DNA from: Subsaximicrobium wynnwilliamsii
GTDB lineage: Bacteria > Bacteroidota > Bacteroidia > Flavobacteriales > Flavobacteriaceae
Length of the DNA: 64,000 nucleotides
Reading direction: 5' to 3'
Assembly: GCF_007997225.1 (NCBI RefSeq)
Contig: NZ_VORM01000003.1
Coordinates: 124,001-188,000, forward strand
Shown in pieces: positions 8,657-17,728 of this stretch; positions within the stretch are counted from its first letter, which is position 1, and each line of letters opens with the position of its first letter. A program made the translations under genes and the position numbers. The notes below the pieces were generated by a model, which did not search any database, was not told the origin of the DNA, and saw nothing but the letters and a program-made list of their open reading frames with translations.

Positions 8657-9937
8657 TTATTTTTCAAAGTCTTTGAGCGTTTTCGTAATGATGCTCACGC
8701 AATCCAAGAGCTCATCTTTAGTCATTACCAAAGGTGGTGCAAAACGTATGATATTACCGTGGGTTGGTTTTGCCAAGAGTCCGTTATCGCGCAAGGCTAT
8801 ACAGATGTTCCAGGCGGTATCGCTATCTTCATCATCATTGATCACGATGGCATTCAAGAGGCCTTTACCTCTTACCAAATTCACGATGTTACTGGTTTCG
8901 ATGTATTTGTTGATTTCACTTCGAAAGAGTTCTCCCAATTGAAATGCGTTTTCTGCCAGATCCTCATCACGTACTACTTCCAAAGCTGCCATTGCCACTG
9001 CTGCAGCAATAGGGTTACCTCCAAACGTACTGCCATGATTCCCAGGTCTAATCACATTCATAACCGCATCATTGGCCAATACTGCCGATACTGGATAAGC
9101 CCCTCCAGAAAGCGCCTTACCTAAAATCAAGATGTCTGGTTTCACGTCTGGCGTGCCAGAACAATTTTTATCGGCACAATCGCAGTTGCCACAGGTTGCC
9201 AATAAACGTCCGGTTCTAGCGATACCGGTTTGCACTTCATCGGCAATAAACAAAACATTATGTTTCTCACACAAGGCTTTCGCTTCAATTAAATAATTAT
9301 CACTAGGCACATAAACGCCTGCTTCGCCTTGAATGGGTTCCACCAAGAATCCCGCAATGTTTTTATTGCCTTCCAATGCTTGTTTTAGTGCTTCAAGATT
9401 ATCGTATTCAATTTTTATAAATCCTTCCGTGTAAGGCCCAAAGTGCTTTCTGGCCACAGTATCATTACTAAATGAGATGATGGTTGTTGTTCTTCCGTGG
9501 AAATTGTTTTCACAAACGATGATTTCTGCTTCATTTTCATGAATGCCTTTCACTTCATAAGCCCATTTTCTACAGATTTTCAAGGCCGTCTCTACCGCTT
9601 CAGCACCGGTATTCATTGGGAGCAACTTGTCGAAATGAAAGTATTCCGCAGCATATTTTTCGTATTTGCCCAAAATATCATTGTGAAATGCTCTGGAGGT
9701 CAAACTCAAGGTTTTTGCCTGCTCATGCATTGCGTTTACTATTTTTGGATGGCAATGCCCTTGATTTACGGCGGAATAAGCCGATAGGAAATCATAATAC
9801 TGTTTGCCTTCAACGTCCCAAACGTGAACGCCCTCGCCCCTATTCAAGACGACTGGTAGCGGATGGTAATTGTGCGCTCCATATTTGTTTTCTAGATCGA
9901 TCGCCTGTTGCGATGTGATTTGGTCTGTTACGGCCAT
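8657..9937 (-). CDS. rocD: Ornithine--oxo-acid (ornithine delta-) aminotransferase
   Basis: A 426-residue class III PLP aminotransferase that transfers the delta-amino group of ornithine to 2-oxoglutarate, linking arginine breakdown to glutamate semialdehyde and proline. Visible motifs are LSAYSAVNQGHCHPKI, GAEAVETALK, NFHGRT, FIADEVQTGIARTGR and the PLP lysine in LILGKALSGGAYPVSAV. The start at 9937 (MAVTDQIT) is preferred over 9976. An unusual insertion, CGNCDCADKNCSGT, lies between GRLLAT and PDVKPDILI and carries four cysteines spaced like a metal site. Confidence 0.92.
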   Translation of the reverse strand: MAVTDQITSQQAIDLENKYGAHNYHPLPVVLNRGEGVHVWDVEGKQYYDFLSAYSAVNQGHCHPKIVNAMHEQAKTLSLTSRAFHNDILGKYEKYAAEYFHFDKLLPMNTGAEAVETALKICRKWAYEVKGIHENEAEIIVCENNFHGRTTTIISFSNDTVARKHFGPYTEGFIKIEYDNLEALKQALEGNKNIAGFLVEPIQGEAGVYVPSDNYLIEAKALCEKHNVLFIADEVQTGIARTGRLLATCGNCDCADKNCSGTPDVKPDILILGKALSGGAYPVSAVLANDAVMNVIRPGNHGSTFGGNPIAAAVAMAALEVVRDEDLAENAFQLGELFRSEINKYIETSNIVNLVRGKGLLNAIVINDDEDSDTAWNICIALRDNGLLAKPTHGNIIRFAPPLVMTKDELLDCVSIITKTLKDFEK

Positions 9938-10238
9938 AATAAAAATGTGTTTTTGAATGAATAAAAAATTGTCCATTCCTACTGTACCTTTATTCTTTCG
10001 AAATCCCGATAGACATCGGGACGAAAAAGCAGCGTGGGAGAGAAATCATCCTTAAGGAGTTGCAATTTAATCAAAAAATGAGAAAAAATTTTAGATTTAA
10101 TAATATTTTAAGCTAATACGCCCATTATAAGCCAAAAATTTGGTTATTACCAGATCCATTGCAATGCGTAATTTAAAACTACTAATAAATCATGCCTGAA
10201 TTCGTGGCGAAACAACAAAAACATTCTATTTTTGCCAC
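9938..10238. other. Intergenic region with a short palindrome
   Basis: About 300 bp between divergent genes. It holds the palindrome TCCCGAT-AGAC-ATCGGGA at 10004-10021, a motif of the kind often dispersed in Bacteroidota genomes. Otherwise it is AT-rich, with the rlmD promoter box at its right end. No convincing small gene was seen on either strand. Confidence 0.6.
10227..10234 (+). promoter_or_regulatory. -7 box 4 nt before the rlmD start
   Basis: TATTTTTG matches TAnnTTTG and ends 4 nt before the ATG at 10239. Transcription starting the usual 5-7 nt downstream would begin at or within the start codon, which suggests a leaderless or nearly leaderless mRNA. No matching TTG is seen at -33. 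Confidence 0.5.
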
Positions 10239-11651
10239 ATGGCAAGAAAGAAAACCGCAAAACAGATTTTTGAAAACGTAAGCGTTGTAGATGCAGGCGC
10301 AAAAGGCAAGACCATTGGAAAGGCACCCGATGGCCGCGTGATATTCATGGGCAATACAGTGCCCGGTGATGTCGTGGATGTGCAAACCTTTAAAAAACGA
10401 AAATCCTATTTTGAAGGCAAGGCCATCAAGTTCCATACCCTATCCAACAAACGCACCGAGCCCAAGTGTGAACATTTTGGCGTTTGTGGCGGTTGCAAGT
10501 GGCAGGATATGGACTACAAGTACCAATTGGAATACAAACAAAAAGAAGTGACCAACAACCTCATGCGCATTGGGCATTTGGAGCTACCAGAAGTCACGCC
10601 AATCTTAGGATCTGCCGAGCAGTATTTCTATCGCAATAAAATGGAATTCTCCTTTAGCGATAGCCGCTGGTTGACACAGGAAGAAATCCAATCTAACAGG
10701 GACCTAGGTGACCGCAATGCTTTGGGCTTCCATATTCCGGGCATGTGGGACAAGATCTTGGATATCAACAAATGTTGGTTGCAGGAAGATCCTTCAAACG
10801 ACATTCGCAATGCAGTCAAGGATTTTGCAGTGTCCAATGAATTGGAGTTTTTCAACACGAGACAGCAAACGGGTTTGTTGCGAACCTTAATGATTCGTAC
10901 CTCCTCAACGGGAGACTTGATGGTAGTGGTCCAGTTTTTTAAGGAAGACCAAGAAAAACGTGAGTCGCTATTGGATTTTATGTCAGATAGTTTTCCGCAG
11001 ATCACTTCCCTGCAATACATCGTCAACGAAAAGGCGAACGATACCATTTATGATCAAGACGTGATTTGCTATAAAGGCAAAGACCATATCTTCGAGGAGA
11101 TGGAAGGTTTGAAATTCAAGATCAATGCCAAATCCTTTTACCAAACCAATTCTGCGCAAGCATACGAACTTTATAAAATCACACGCGATTTTGCCAATCT
11201 AAAAGGCGACGAACTCGTTTATGATCTCTATACCGGCACAGGCACCATCGCCCAATTTGTGGCCAAGCAGGCTAAAAAAGTGGTGGGTGTTGAAGCGGTG
11301 CCAGACGCCATTACCGCTGCTAAAGAAAATGCACAATTAAACGGCATAGAAAACGTTGACTTCTATGTGGGCGACATGAAAAACGTGTTCAACGACGCAT
11401 TTATCGCAGCACACGGGAAGCCAGACGTCATTATTACAGATCCACCACGCGACGGGATGCACAAAGATGTGGTACAACAAATCTTGAACATTGCACCAAA
11501 TAAACTGGTTTACGTGAGTTGTAACAGTGCCACCCAAGCTCGAGATCTGGAAATGATGAAAGCACATTATAAGATTACCAAAACACAGGCGGTAGATATG
11601 TTTCCGCAAACCCACCATGTGGAAAACGTGGTACTCTTAGAAAAAATATAA
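10239..11651 (+). CDS. rlmD: 23S rRNA (uracil-C5)-methyltransferase RlmD
   Basis: A 470-residue SAM-dependent enzyme that makes m5U in 23S rRNA (U1939 in E. coli numbering; related family members modify U747 or tRNA). An N-terminal TRAM domain (about 5-65) is followed by the Fe-S ligands Cys77, Cys83 and Cys86 (CEHFGVCGGC), a fourth cysteine near 178, the SAM motif DLYTGTGTIAQFV and the catalytic nucleophile in YVSCNSATQ (about Cys428). The length suits the RumA/RlmCD group. It is followed 18 bp later by the DUF6452 lipoprotein gene. Confidence 0.93.
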   Translation: MARKKTAKQIFENVSVVDAGAKGKTIGKAPDGRVIFMGNTVPGDVVDVQTFKKRKSYFEGKAIKFHTLSNKRTEPKCEHFGVCGGCKWQDMDYKYQLEYKQKEVTNNLMRIGHLELPEVTPILGSAEQYFYRNKMEFSFSDSRWLTQEEIQSNRDLGDRNALGFHIPGMWDKILDINKCWLQEDPSNDIRNAVKDFAVSNELEFFNTRQQTGLLRTLMIRTSSTGDLMVVVQFFKEDQEKRESLLDFMSDSFPQITSLQYIVNEKANDTIYDQDVICYKGKDHIFEEMEGLKFKINAKSFYQTNSAQAYELYKITRDFANLKGDELVYDLYTGTGTIAQFVAKQAKKVVGVEAVPDAITAAKENAQLNGIENVDFYVGDMKNVFNDAFIAAHGKPDVIITDPPRDGMHKDVVQQILNIAPNKLVYVSCNSATQARDLEMMKAHYKITKTQAVDMFPQTHHVENVVLLEKI

Positions 11652-11669
11652 GCAACCAATACCATAAAT

Positions 11670-12224
11670 TTGAAAGCCTACAAACCCTTAAGTCTTTTTG
11701 CTATTGCTGTATTCGCAATCCTAGTTTGGAGCTGTGAGCGTGATGATATTTGCTCAGAGAATACCGTGACCACCCCACGTTTGGTCATCGATTTTTACAA
11801 CATCGCCAATCCTGATGAAGAAAAAGCGGTAAGTAGTTTACGCGTCATTGGTTTAGACGATGAAGGTCTAGCAATAGATACCCTAAATTTGGAAGAAGGG
11901 CCAAATCCAAGTCGCATCAAATTGCCTTTGCGATTTCAAGAAGCTGGCACCCTAACCGTTACGCGTTACCTATTGGAAAAAGACGCCAATTTAGCATCAG
12001 ACGATAACCCAAACACCAGTTCAAACGCCGATCTGATCGAAATACGTTATACACCAGAATTTATATATGTCTCCAGAGCATGCGGCTATAAGAGCATTTT
12101 TCAGTTTGGGTTCAACGGAAGCGTATTAGAACAAACCGATGAGGACAATTGGATCATAAGCACCGAACAATTAATACAAACCGTCGATAATGAAGATGAA
12201 GTACACTATATCCTTTACCATTAG
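11670..12224 (+). CDS. DUF6452 family lipoprotein
   Basis: 184 residues starting at TTG (11670), with a signal peptide and lipobox ending VWSC (about Cys22). The mature domain is beta-rich (PRLVIDFYNIANPDEEKAV, SRIKLPLRF, ADLIEIRYTPEFIYVSRACG) and contains the conserved late cysteine in SRACGYK. DUF6452 genes commonly sit between rlmD and a DUF6048 gene in Flavobacteriaceae, as here. Its 3' end overlaps the next gene by 35 bp. The function is unknown. Confidence 0.82.
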   Translation: MKAYKPLSLFAIAVFAILVWSCERDDICSENTVTTPRLVIDFYNIANPDEEKAVSSLRVIGLDDEGLAIDTLNLEEGPNPSRIKLPLRFQEAGTLTVTRYLLEKDANLASDDNPNTSSNADLIEIRYTPEFIYVSRACGYKSIFQFGFNGSVLEQTDEDNWIISTEQLIQTVDNEDEVHYILYH

Positions 12225-12942
12225 CCTTGTGGTCTTGATGCTGCTTCCAAAGATTTCGGCATCGCAAGACAACAATGAAAGTACACAAGACACACTAGTT
12301 TACAAACAAAAGTACGGCTTGCGATTGGGTGTTGATATTGGCAAGGTCATTAGGTCTTTTGCCGATAGTGACTATACCGGTTTTGAGATCAATGCCGACT
12401 ATCGTTTTTCAAAGCGCATTTATTTGGCGGGCGAATTGGGTACCGAAGAAAAAACCATCGCCAATGAGTATTTAAATGTAACGGCCTCAGGAACCTACTT
12501 TAAGGCAGGTTTTGATTATAATACCTATACCAATTGGCTGGACATGCAGAATATGATCTTTACCGGTTTTCGGGTTGGCGCGAGCAGCTTCAGCCAGACC
12601 CTTAATGAGTTTACGGTTTATGATACCAATCAAGCCTTTTTCAACCAAACCTACACCGCTAGACCCGGCGATGAGTTCAACGGACTCTCAGCTATTTGGG
12701 CTGAATTGGTAATTGGTCTCAAAGCGGAACTGTTTGCCAATCTCTTTATGGGCGTCAACATGCAAATCAAGGGTCGCATTTCCCAAGACGAGCCAGTGGG
12801 TTTTGAAAATCTCTTTATACCCGGCTTCAATAGAACTTATGACAGTGGTGGTATTGGCGTTGGTTTCGGTTATACGCTGTCCTACCTCATCCCCATCTTC
12901 AAAAAGGATAAATTGATTGTGGTGGAAAAGCCAAAAAATTGA
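12190..12942 (+). CDS. DUF6048 family outer-membrane beta-barrel-like protein
   Basis: 250 residues. A signal peptide (about 1-25, ending ISASQ) is followed by alternating amphipathic strands (LRLGVDIGKVIRSF, GFEINADYRFSKRIYLAGEL, GIGVGFGYTLSYLIPIF), which suggest a small outer-membrane barrel. The start overlaps the DUF6452 gene by 35 bp in another frame, with ATGs at 12190 and 12196, so translation is probably coupled. It ends one base before the convergent methyltransferase stop. The function is unknown; its partner is probably DUF6452 at the envelope. Confidence 0.8.
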   Translation: MKMKYTISFTISLVVLMLLPKISASQDNNESTQDTLVYKQKYGLRLGVDIGKVIRSFADSDYTGFEINADYRFSKRIYLAGELGTEEKTIANEYLNVTASGTYFKAGFDYNTYTNWLDMQNMIFTGFRVGASSFSQTLNEFTVYDTNQAFFNQTYTARPGDEFNGLSAIWAELVIGLKAELFANLFMGVNMQIKGRISQDEPVGFENLFIPGFNRTYDSGGIGVGFGYTLSYLIPIFKKDKLIVVEKPKN

Positions 12943-12943
12943 A

Positions 12944-13684
12944 TTACCTCTTTTTCACAAACACCATACAATGCTGCCAAGGCAGGTTGTCCATATTTTC
13001 CTCTAAAACAAAACCAGCGGCTTCAAATTCCTTGACGGCTTGTGCTTCGCTCATTTTGTGTACTTTTTTGATGGGAACAGCGCTGTCTTCAGCCCGATAC
13101 TCGATCAAATAGATTTTACCATCTGCCCGAAGCGCCTTTTCAATAGAGGCCATCATTTCCTTTGGATCGTTGAATTCGTGATACACATCGACCATGAGCA
13201 ACTTATCCACCGAGTTTTCTGGTAGATTCACACTTTTTTCATTGCCCATTATCAAACTCACGTTTTTTACATCATCCCTGTAGATCCGGGCCTCCATGGC
13301 TTTTAGCATCTGCTCTTGTATATCCACCGCGTAAACCAATCCGTTTTTTGCCAAGGGGGCCATTTTAAAAACATGAAAGCCCGATCCCGCTCCAATATCG
13401 GCAATGGTATCGCCAGTTTTGATGTTCATGTTATTGATTAGTTTAGAGGTATTCTCCTCTGTTTCGCGCGCTGTGCGCTCTAACCAATCAATACCTTGAA
13501 ATCCCATCACATGGGCAATTTCACGCCCCATGTACCATTTGCCAATTCCGTTTGGGTTGCCATTTTTAAAAACATAGGCTTCGGAAGGCTTTGCGTCTTG
13601 GGCACAGCTTAGCTGCAGCACAATGAGCGGTAGCAGAACAATAATGAAATTTTTGAAATTTTTGACTCGCTGAAGCATTTTCAT
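12944..13684 (-). CDS. Exported class I SAM-dependent methyltransferase
   Basis: About 246 residues. An N-terminal hydrophobic segment with a lipobox-like ending (VLQLSCAQD) suggests export and lipid anchoring, which is odd for a SAM enzyme. The catalytic domain has motif I IADIGAGSGFHVFKMAPL, the acidic motif VYAVDIQ and the post-motif VDKLLMVDVYHEF. The start at 13684 or 13678 (MKMLQRV) lies just 1 nt after the stop of the small frameshifted reading frame upstream, so the two look translationally coupled. The substrate is unknown. Confidence 0.82.
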   Translation of the reverse strand: MKMLQRVKNFKNFIIVLLPLIVLQLSCAQDAKPSEAYVFKNGNPNGIGKWYMGREIAHVMGFQGIDWLERTARETEENTSKLINNMNIKTGDTIADIGAGSGFHVFKMAPLAKNGLVYAVDIQEQMLKAMEARIYRDDVKNVSLIMGNEKSVNLPENSVDKLLMVDVYHEFNDPKEMMASIEKALRADGKIYLIEYRAEDSAVPIKKVHKMSEAQAVKEFEAAGFVLEENMDNLPWQHCMVFVKKR

Positions 13685-13685
13685 T

Positions 13686-13906
13686 TTATGTTTTCTTTTG
13701 ATTACCCGTATCACGCTGTAGCATGCGTTTTTCTTTGAACGTTTTGAGGTTTGTTGTCTCTTTTTCTGCTCTTATTTCCAATTGCTCAAAGCTCTTAGGA
13801 TCTAAACGGTTTAAAACTCGGGCTTCAATTCTCAGGATAACGTTATCTTTTAAATTGACTCACATGCAATTCGCACACCTAGCATTTCCAGTGAAAAGGC
13901 ATCCAT
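13686..13906 (-). pseudogene. Small frame-disrupted gene coupled to the methyltransferase
   Basis: From ATG at 13906 the frame reads MDAFSLEMLGVRIACESI and stops at 13850. One missing T in the local run ATTTAAAAG would join it to LKDNVILRIEARVLNRL and on through 54 well-composed, charged, helix-like residues to the TAA at 13686-13688. The repaired product would be about 73 residues. The second part has no start codon of its own near its beginning, yet ends 1 nt before the methyltransferase ATG as in a coupled operon. It is either a decayed gene or a sequencing or assembly error in the T-run. No family recognised. Confidence 0.45.
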
Positions 13907-14007
13907 AACTTCAAAAAATGTCCCGTGATTTCTGTTCTTATCCTAGGGCTTAATTTATTCCATGGTGGAACGCAACGGGTTTAGGCCGCAGGTACTTACG
14001 ATAAGGC

Positions 14008-14400
14008 TTATTCAAATTTCTCGAGAACCAAATCATTGATGGCGCTATGGCTGGCGTGGGCCACTGTTGTACCATTTTTTATGACTAACATTTGTGGCGA
14101 TTCGTGCATGACCTGAAATTTTTCTGCAATGGCATTCGACACGTCCCGATAGCTGAGCAAATCCAAATAGTACAAATCCAGATTGGCATCCATATCATAC
14201 CCCGAGACGAATTGTTTCATGGCCATACGACTGATCCCGCACGTTGTAGAGTGCTTAAAGATAACCTGTGTTTTGGTTTTTGATTGTGCTTCAATCGTTT
14301 CCAATTGCTGTTTATCGGTTAACGCCAACCAAGGCAATTCTTTTACTTCTTTAGATCCTGAAGACTCCGAAGAGCCAAAAATTGAATTTAAAAATCCCAT
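14008..14400 (-). CDS. ytxJ: Bacillithiol system redox-active protein YtxJ
   Basis: 130 residues with a thioredoxin-like fold. A short N-terminal segment (MGFLNSIFGSSESSGSKEV) precedes the core, with the conserved single cysteine in FKHSTTCGISRMA (Cys54) and the later motif HESPQMLVI holding the cis-Pro-like position. YtxJ is a monothiol bacilliredoxin that removes bacillithiol from proteins, so the organism probably makes bacillithiol. The start at 14400 is preferred, because upstream in-frame sequence is an A-rich leader and repeat. No bacillithiol biosynthesis genes (bshA/B/C) occur in the window. Confidence 0.9.
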   Translation of the reverse strand: MGFLNSIFGSSESSGSKEVKELPWLALTDKQQLETIEAQSKTKTQVIFKHSTTCGISRMAMKQFVSGYDMDANLDLYYLDLLSYRDVSNAIAEKFQVMHESPQMLVIKNGTTVAHASHSAINDLVLEKFE

Positions 14401-14518
14401 AATTTTTTTTGTTTTTTTGTTGTTTATTGTGTGTCCCCTAAATCCCCAAATGGAGCTTTGTATTCTCGTTATCATTCAGAAGTCTCTCAACTTTAAACCT
14501 TAGACCAAGAATCCAAAA
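14401..14518 (-). promoter_or_regulatory. Repeated leader element, copy 1 (upstream of ytxJ)
   Basis: Read on the minus strand, this stretch aligns with 32621-32754 in front of the DEDDh-GIY-YIG gene. A 33-nt core beginning GGTCT and containing TTGAGAGACTT matches at 28 of 33 positions; both copies then carry a GATTTAGG..ACA block and an A/C-rich tail with AACAAC that runs into the start codon. It looks like a transcribed leader or a dispersed element that supplies one. The region from 14519 to 14902 holds no gene; I see only a small dyad TGACG-AAA-CGTCA at 14677-14689. Confidence 0.6.
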
Positions 14519-14902
14519 CGCAAGCGGGAGACTTTTGCCCGATTATTTTATAATAGGTTGTAAAATAAAAAATCAAAATGACAAAAGCTACCCTAAGCAA
14601 ATGTTTCAAGGTAATTCTAAGCTTAGATTCAGAAACCCGATAACTTCTGTCGTATATTTATAGAAACCTTTCAAGCTGACGAAACGTCACGTTATTACTG
14701 GATTTAACCGACAAATTGTCTTGTGCTTTATTGCTTTTCAGATTGGTAAGATAATTGAATTAAACCACTTGTAAAACTACAAATAATAGGCTTCATGTGT
14801 GCTTTCAAAACTCAAGTTAACATTTACCAATGCACAAATGAGCTTACATATAAAGTAATTGTCTAACAACATTTAAAAGATACCTGTTTTGCAGGCACTA
14901 CT

Positions 14903-17512
14903 ATGAACTTCAATGAGTATACCATAAAATCCCAAGAGGCGATCCAACAAGCTCAGCAGTTGGCGCAAAGTCTGGGTCATCAGCAAATCGAAAATGAGCA
15001 CCTATTCAAATCACTTTTTGATGTCGATGAAAATGTGTTGCCCTTTATCCTGAAAAAATTGAACGTCAACATCAATATGCTTCAGCTTGCAGTTGACAAA
15101 CAATTGGAAAGCTATCCGAAGGTTTCAGGTGGCGACATCATGTTGTCCCGAGAACTAAATAAAACACTGAATGAAGCGTCTATCATTGCCAAAAAAATGA
15201 ATGACGACTATGTTTCTGTAGAACATTTAATTCTGGCCATCTTCAAATCAAACAGTAAGATTGCGCAGATGCTCAAGGATCAAGGCGTTTCAGAAAAAGG
15301 CCTAAAGGCAGCAATCGAAGAATTACGCAAAGGCGATCGCGTGACTTCCCAAAGTCAGGAAGACACCTACAACTCTTTAAATAAATATGCCAAAAACCTC
15401 AACCAACTGGCCAAGGATGGTAAATTGGATCCCGTGATTGGTCGTGACGAGGAGATTAGACGTATCCTCCAAATTTTGACGCGTCGTACCAAGAACAACC
15501 CCATTTTAGTGGGAGAGCCTGGTACCGGTAAAACCGCTATTGCAGAAGGCTTGGCTCATCGCATTGTTGATGGTGACATCCCAGAGAATTTGATTGACAA
15601 ACAAATTTATGCGCTTGATATGGGTGCATTGATTGCTGGCGCAAAATTCAAAGGCGAATTTGAGGAACGGCTCAAAGCAGTTATTAAGGAGGTAACCAAC
15701 AGTGACGGCGATATTGTGCTTTTCATTGACGAGATCCATACTTTAGTTGGCGCAGGTGGCGGTCAAGGCGCCATGGATGCAGCCAATATCTTGAAACCTG
15801 CTTTGGCTCGTGGTGAACTGCGCGCCATTGGTGCCACCACATTGGATGAGTATCAAAAATACTTCGAAAAGGACAAGGCTTTAGAGCGTCGTTTCCAAAA
15901 AGTGATGGTCAATGAACCAGATACCGAAAGTGCGATTTCCATTCTTCGTGGCATCAAAGAAAAGTATGAAACCCATCACAAGGTCCGTATCAAGGATGAG
16001 GCGATTATTGGAGCGGTAGAATTGTCTCAACGCTACATTACCAACCGGTTCCTTCCTGATAAGGCCATTGATTTAATGGATGAGGCAGCTTCAAAATTAC
16101 GCATGGAAATCAACTCCAAGCCAGAGGAACTGGATGTATTGGATCGCAAGGTCATGCAATTGGAAATTGAGATAGAGGCCATCAAACGGGAAAATGATGA
16201 GTCTAAATTAAGATCCCTTCGCGCAGATTTAGCCAATCTTAAGGAAGATCGCAATGAGATCTATGCCAAATGGAAAAGTGAGAAAGAAGTGGTTGACAAC
16301 ATCCAAACCGCTAAAGCCAATATCGAGGAATTCAAACTAGAAGCCGAACGTGCTGAACGCGAGGGCGATTACGGTAAAGTTGCTGAGATTCGCTACGGTA
16401 AAATCAAGGAAGCCCAAGAAGAACTTGAAAAACTACAAAAAGAATTGCAGGAAAATCAGAGTGAAAGCGCTTTGATCAAAGAGGAAGTCACTTATGACGA
16501 TATTGCAGAGGTAGTGGCAAAATGGACTGGGATTCCTGTAACTAAAATGCTGCAGAGCGAACGGGACAAACTCCTAAAATTGGAAGACGAACTTCACAAA
16601 CGCGTCGTGGGTCAAGAAGAGGCAATCACTGCAGTTAGTGATGCCGTGAGACGCTCAAGGGCAGGTTTACAGAATCCGCAAAAACCGGTTGGTACTTTTC
16701 TCTTCTTAGGGACTACTGGGGTTGGCAAAACCGAGTTGGCCAAAGCCTTGGCCGAATATCTTTTTGACGATGAAAATGCCATGACCAGAATCGACATGAG
16801 TGAATACCAAGAACGTCACAGTGTGAGCCGTTTGGTAGGTGCGCCTCCAGGGTATGTAGGTTATGACGAGGGTGGACAATTGACTGAAGCCGTAAGACGC
16901 AAACCCTATTCAGTGGTTTTATTGGATGAAATTGAAAAGGCACATCCAGACACTTTCAATATTCTATTGCAAGTCTTGGATGAGGGTCGATTGACAGATA
17001 ATAAAGGGCGTGTGGCCGATTTTAAAAACACCATTATCATCATGACCTCTAACATGGGTGCGAATATCATTCAAGAACGTTTTGAAGCTACAAAAGATGT
17101 GGAATCGGCTATGGCAGCTGCTAAAGTAGATGTGATTGCCTTGCTCAAACAAACAGTAAGACCTGAGTTTTTAAATCGAATTGACGACACCATCATGTTT
17201 ACCCCTTTAACCAAGGAAAACATTTCTAAAATTGTGGGTCTACAATTGAAGAGTGTTAAAAAAATGATAGCTAAGCAAGGGATTGTTTTTGATGCGACTC
17301 CAGAAGCGGTATCTTATTTGTCCAAAAAAGGCTATAATCCGGAATATGGCGCAAGACCTGTAAAACGCGTTATTCAAAAAGAAGTACTCAATGAACTGAG
17401 CAAGGAAATACTTTCAGGCAAAGTCACTACCGATAGTATTATTCTATTGGATGCCTTTGATGAGAAGCTGGTTTTTAGAAATCAAGATCACGAAGTTTCC
17501 GAAGAGGTTTAA
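14903..17512 (+). CDS. clpB: ATP-dependent disaggregase ClpB
   Basis: An 869-residue Hsp100 chaperone that works with DnaK to extract proteins from aggregates. Domains in order: Clp N-domain repeats (about 1-145), AAA+ ring 1 with Walker [11 protein letters not shown] (about 208-217) and Walker [11 protein letters not shown], a coiled-coil middle domain (about 410-530, rich in [20 protein letters not shown] charge), AAA+ ring 2 with Walker [11 protein letters not shown] (about 606) and the C-terminal D2-small domain. The full family length is present. The 430-bp upstream gap fits a regulated heat-shock promoter, but I cannot identify a site. Confidence 0.96.
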   Translation: MNFNEYTIKSQEAIQQAQQLAQSLGHQQIENEHLFKSLFDVDENVLPFILKKLNVNINMLQLAVDKQLESYPKVSGGDIMLSRELNKTLNEASIIAKKMNDDYVSVEHLILAIFKSNSKIAQMLKDQGVSEKGLKAAIEELRKGDRVTSQSQEDTYNSLNKYAKNLNQLAKDGKLDPVIGRDEEIRRILQILTRRTKNNPILVGEPGTGKTAIAEGLAHRIVDGDIPENLIDKQIYALDMGALIAGAKFKGEFEERLKAVIKEVTNSDGDIVLFIDEIHTLVGAGGGQGAMDAANILKPALARGELRAIGATTLDEYQKYFEKDKALERRFQKVMVNEPDTESAISILRGIKEKYETHHKVRIKDEAIIGAVELSQRYITNRFLPDKAIDLMDEAASKLRMEINSKPEELDVLDRKVMQLEIEIEAIKRENDESKLRSLRADLANLKEDRNEIYAKWKSEKEVVDNIQTAKANIEEFKLEAERAEREGDYGKVAEIRYGKIKEAQEELEKLQKELQENQSESALIKEEVTYDDIAEVVAKWTGIPVTKMLQSERDKLLKLEDELHKRVVGQEEAITAVSDAVRRSRAGLQNPQKPVGTFLFLGTTGVGKTELAKALAEYLFDDENAMTRIDMSEYQERHSVSRLVGAPPGYVGYDEGGQLTEAVRRKPYSVVLLDEIEKAHPDTFNILLQVLDEGRLTDNKGRVADFKNTIIIMTSNMGANIIQERFEATKDVESAMAAAKVDVIALLKQTVRPEFLNRIDDTIMFTPLTKENISKIVGLQLKSVKKMIAKQGIVFDATPEAVSYLSKKGYNPEYGARPVKRVIQKEVLNELSKEILSGKVTTDSIILLDAFDEKLVFRNQDHEVSEEV

Positions 17513-17541
17513 TTACAAAATTAAAGTTAGTTTAAAATTTT

Positions 17542-17590
17542 AAGCGTTCTATTGGTCATTTTCAGAAAGCCTATAGAGCGCTTTTTTGTG
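17542..17590 (+). terminator. Terminator after clpB
   Basis: The 14-nt arms AAGCGTTCTATTGG (17542-17555) and CCTATAGAGCGCTT (17570-17583) pair at 12 of 14 positions and are followed by a run of T. Confidence 0.7.
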
Positions 17591-17728
17591 TTGTATGTAT
17601 TAATGATTATATCTATAATTTTTTATATTCCTAAATTATTAGAAAAAAAAATTGTGATATTGATTGAAATACAAGTACATTAATCGATATTTTTATAGCA
17701 TATTTATCAACCAAATCTACATTATATT

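Noticed and set aside
13723-13908. 61-residue plus-strand gene
   Set aside because: It is the opposite-strand shadow of the frameshifted small gene, whose minus-strand reading has better composition and coupling to the methyltransferase.
14677-14689. Operator for clpB
   Set aside because: TGACG-AAA-CGTCA is a 5-bp-arm dyad more than 200 bp upstream, too short to separate from chance.
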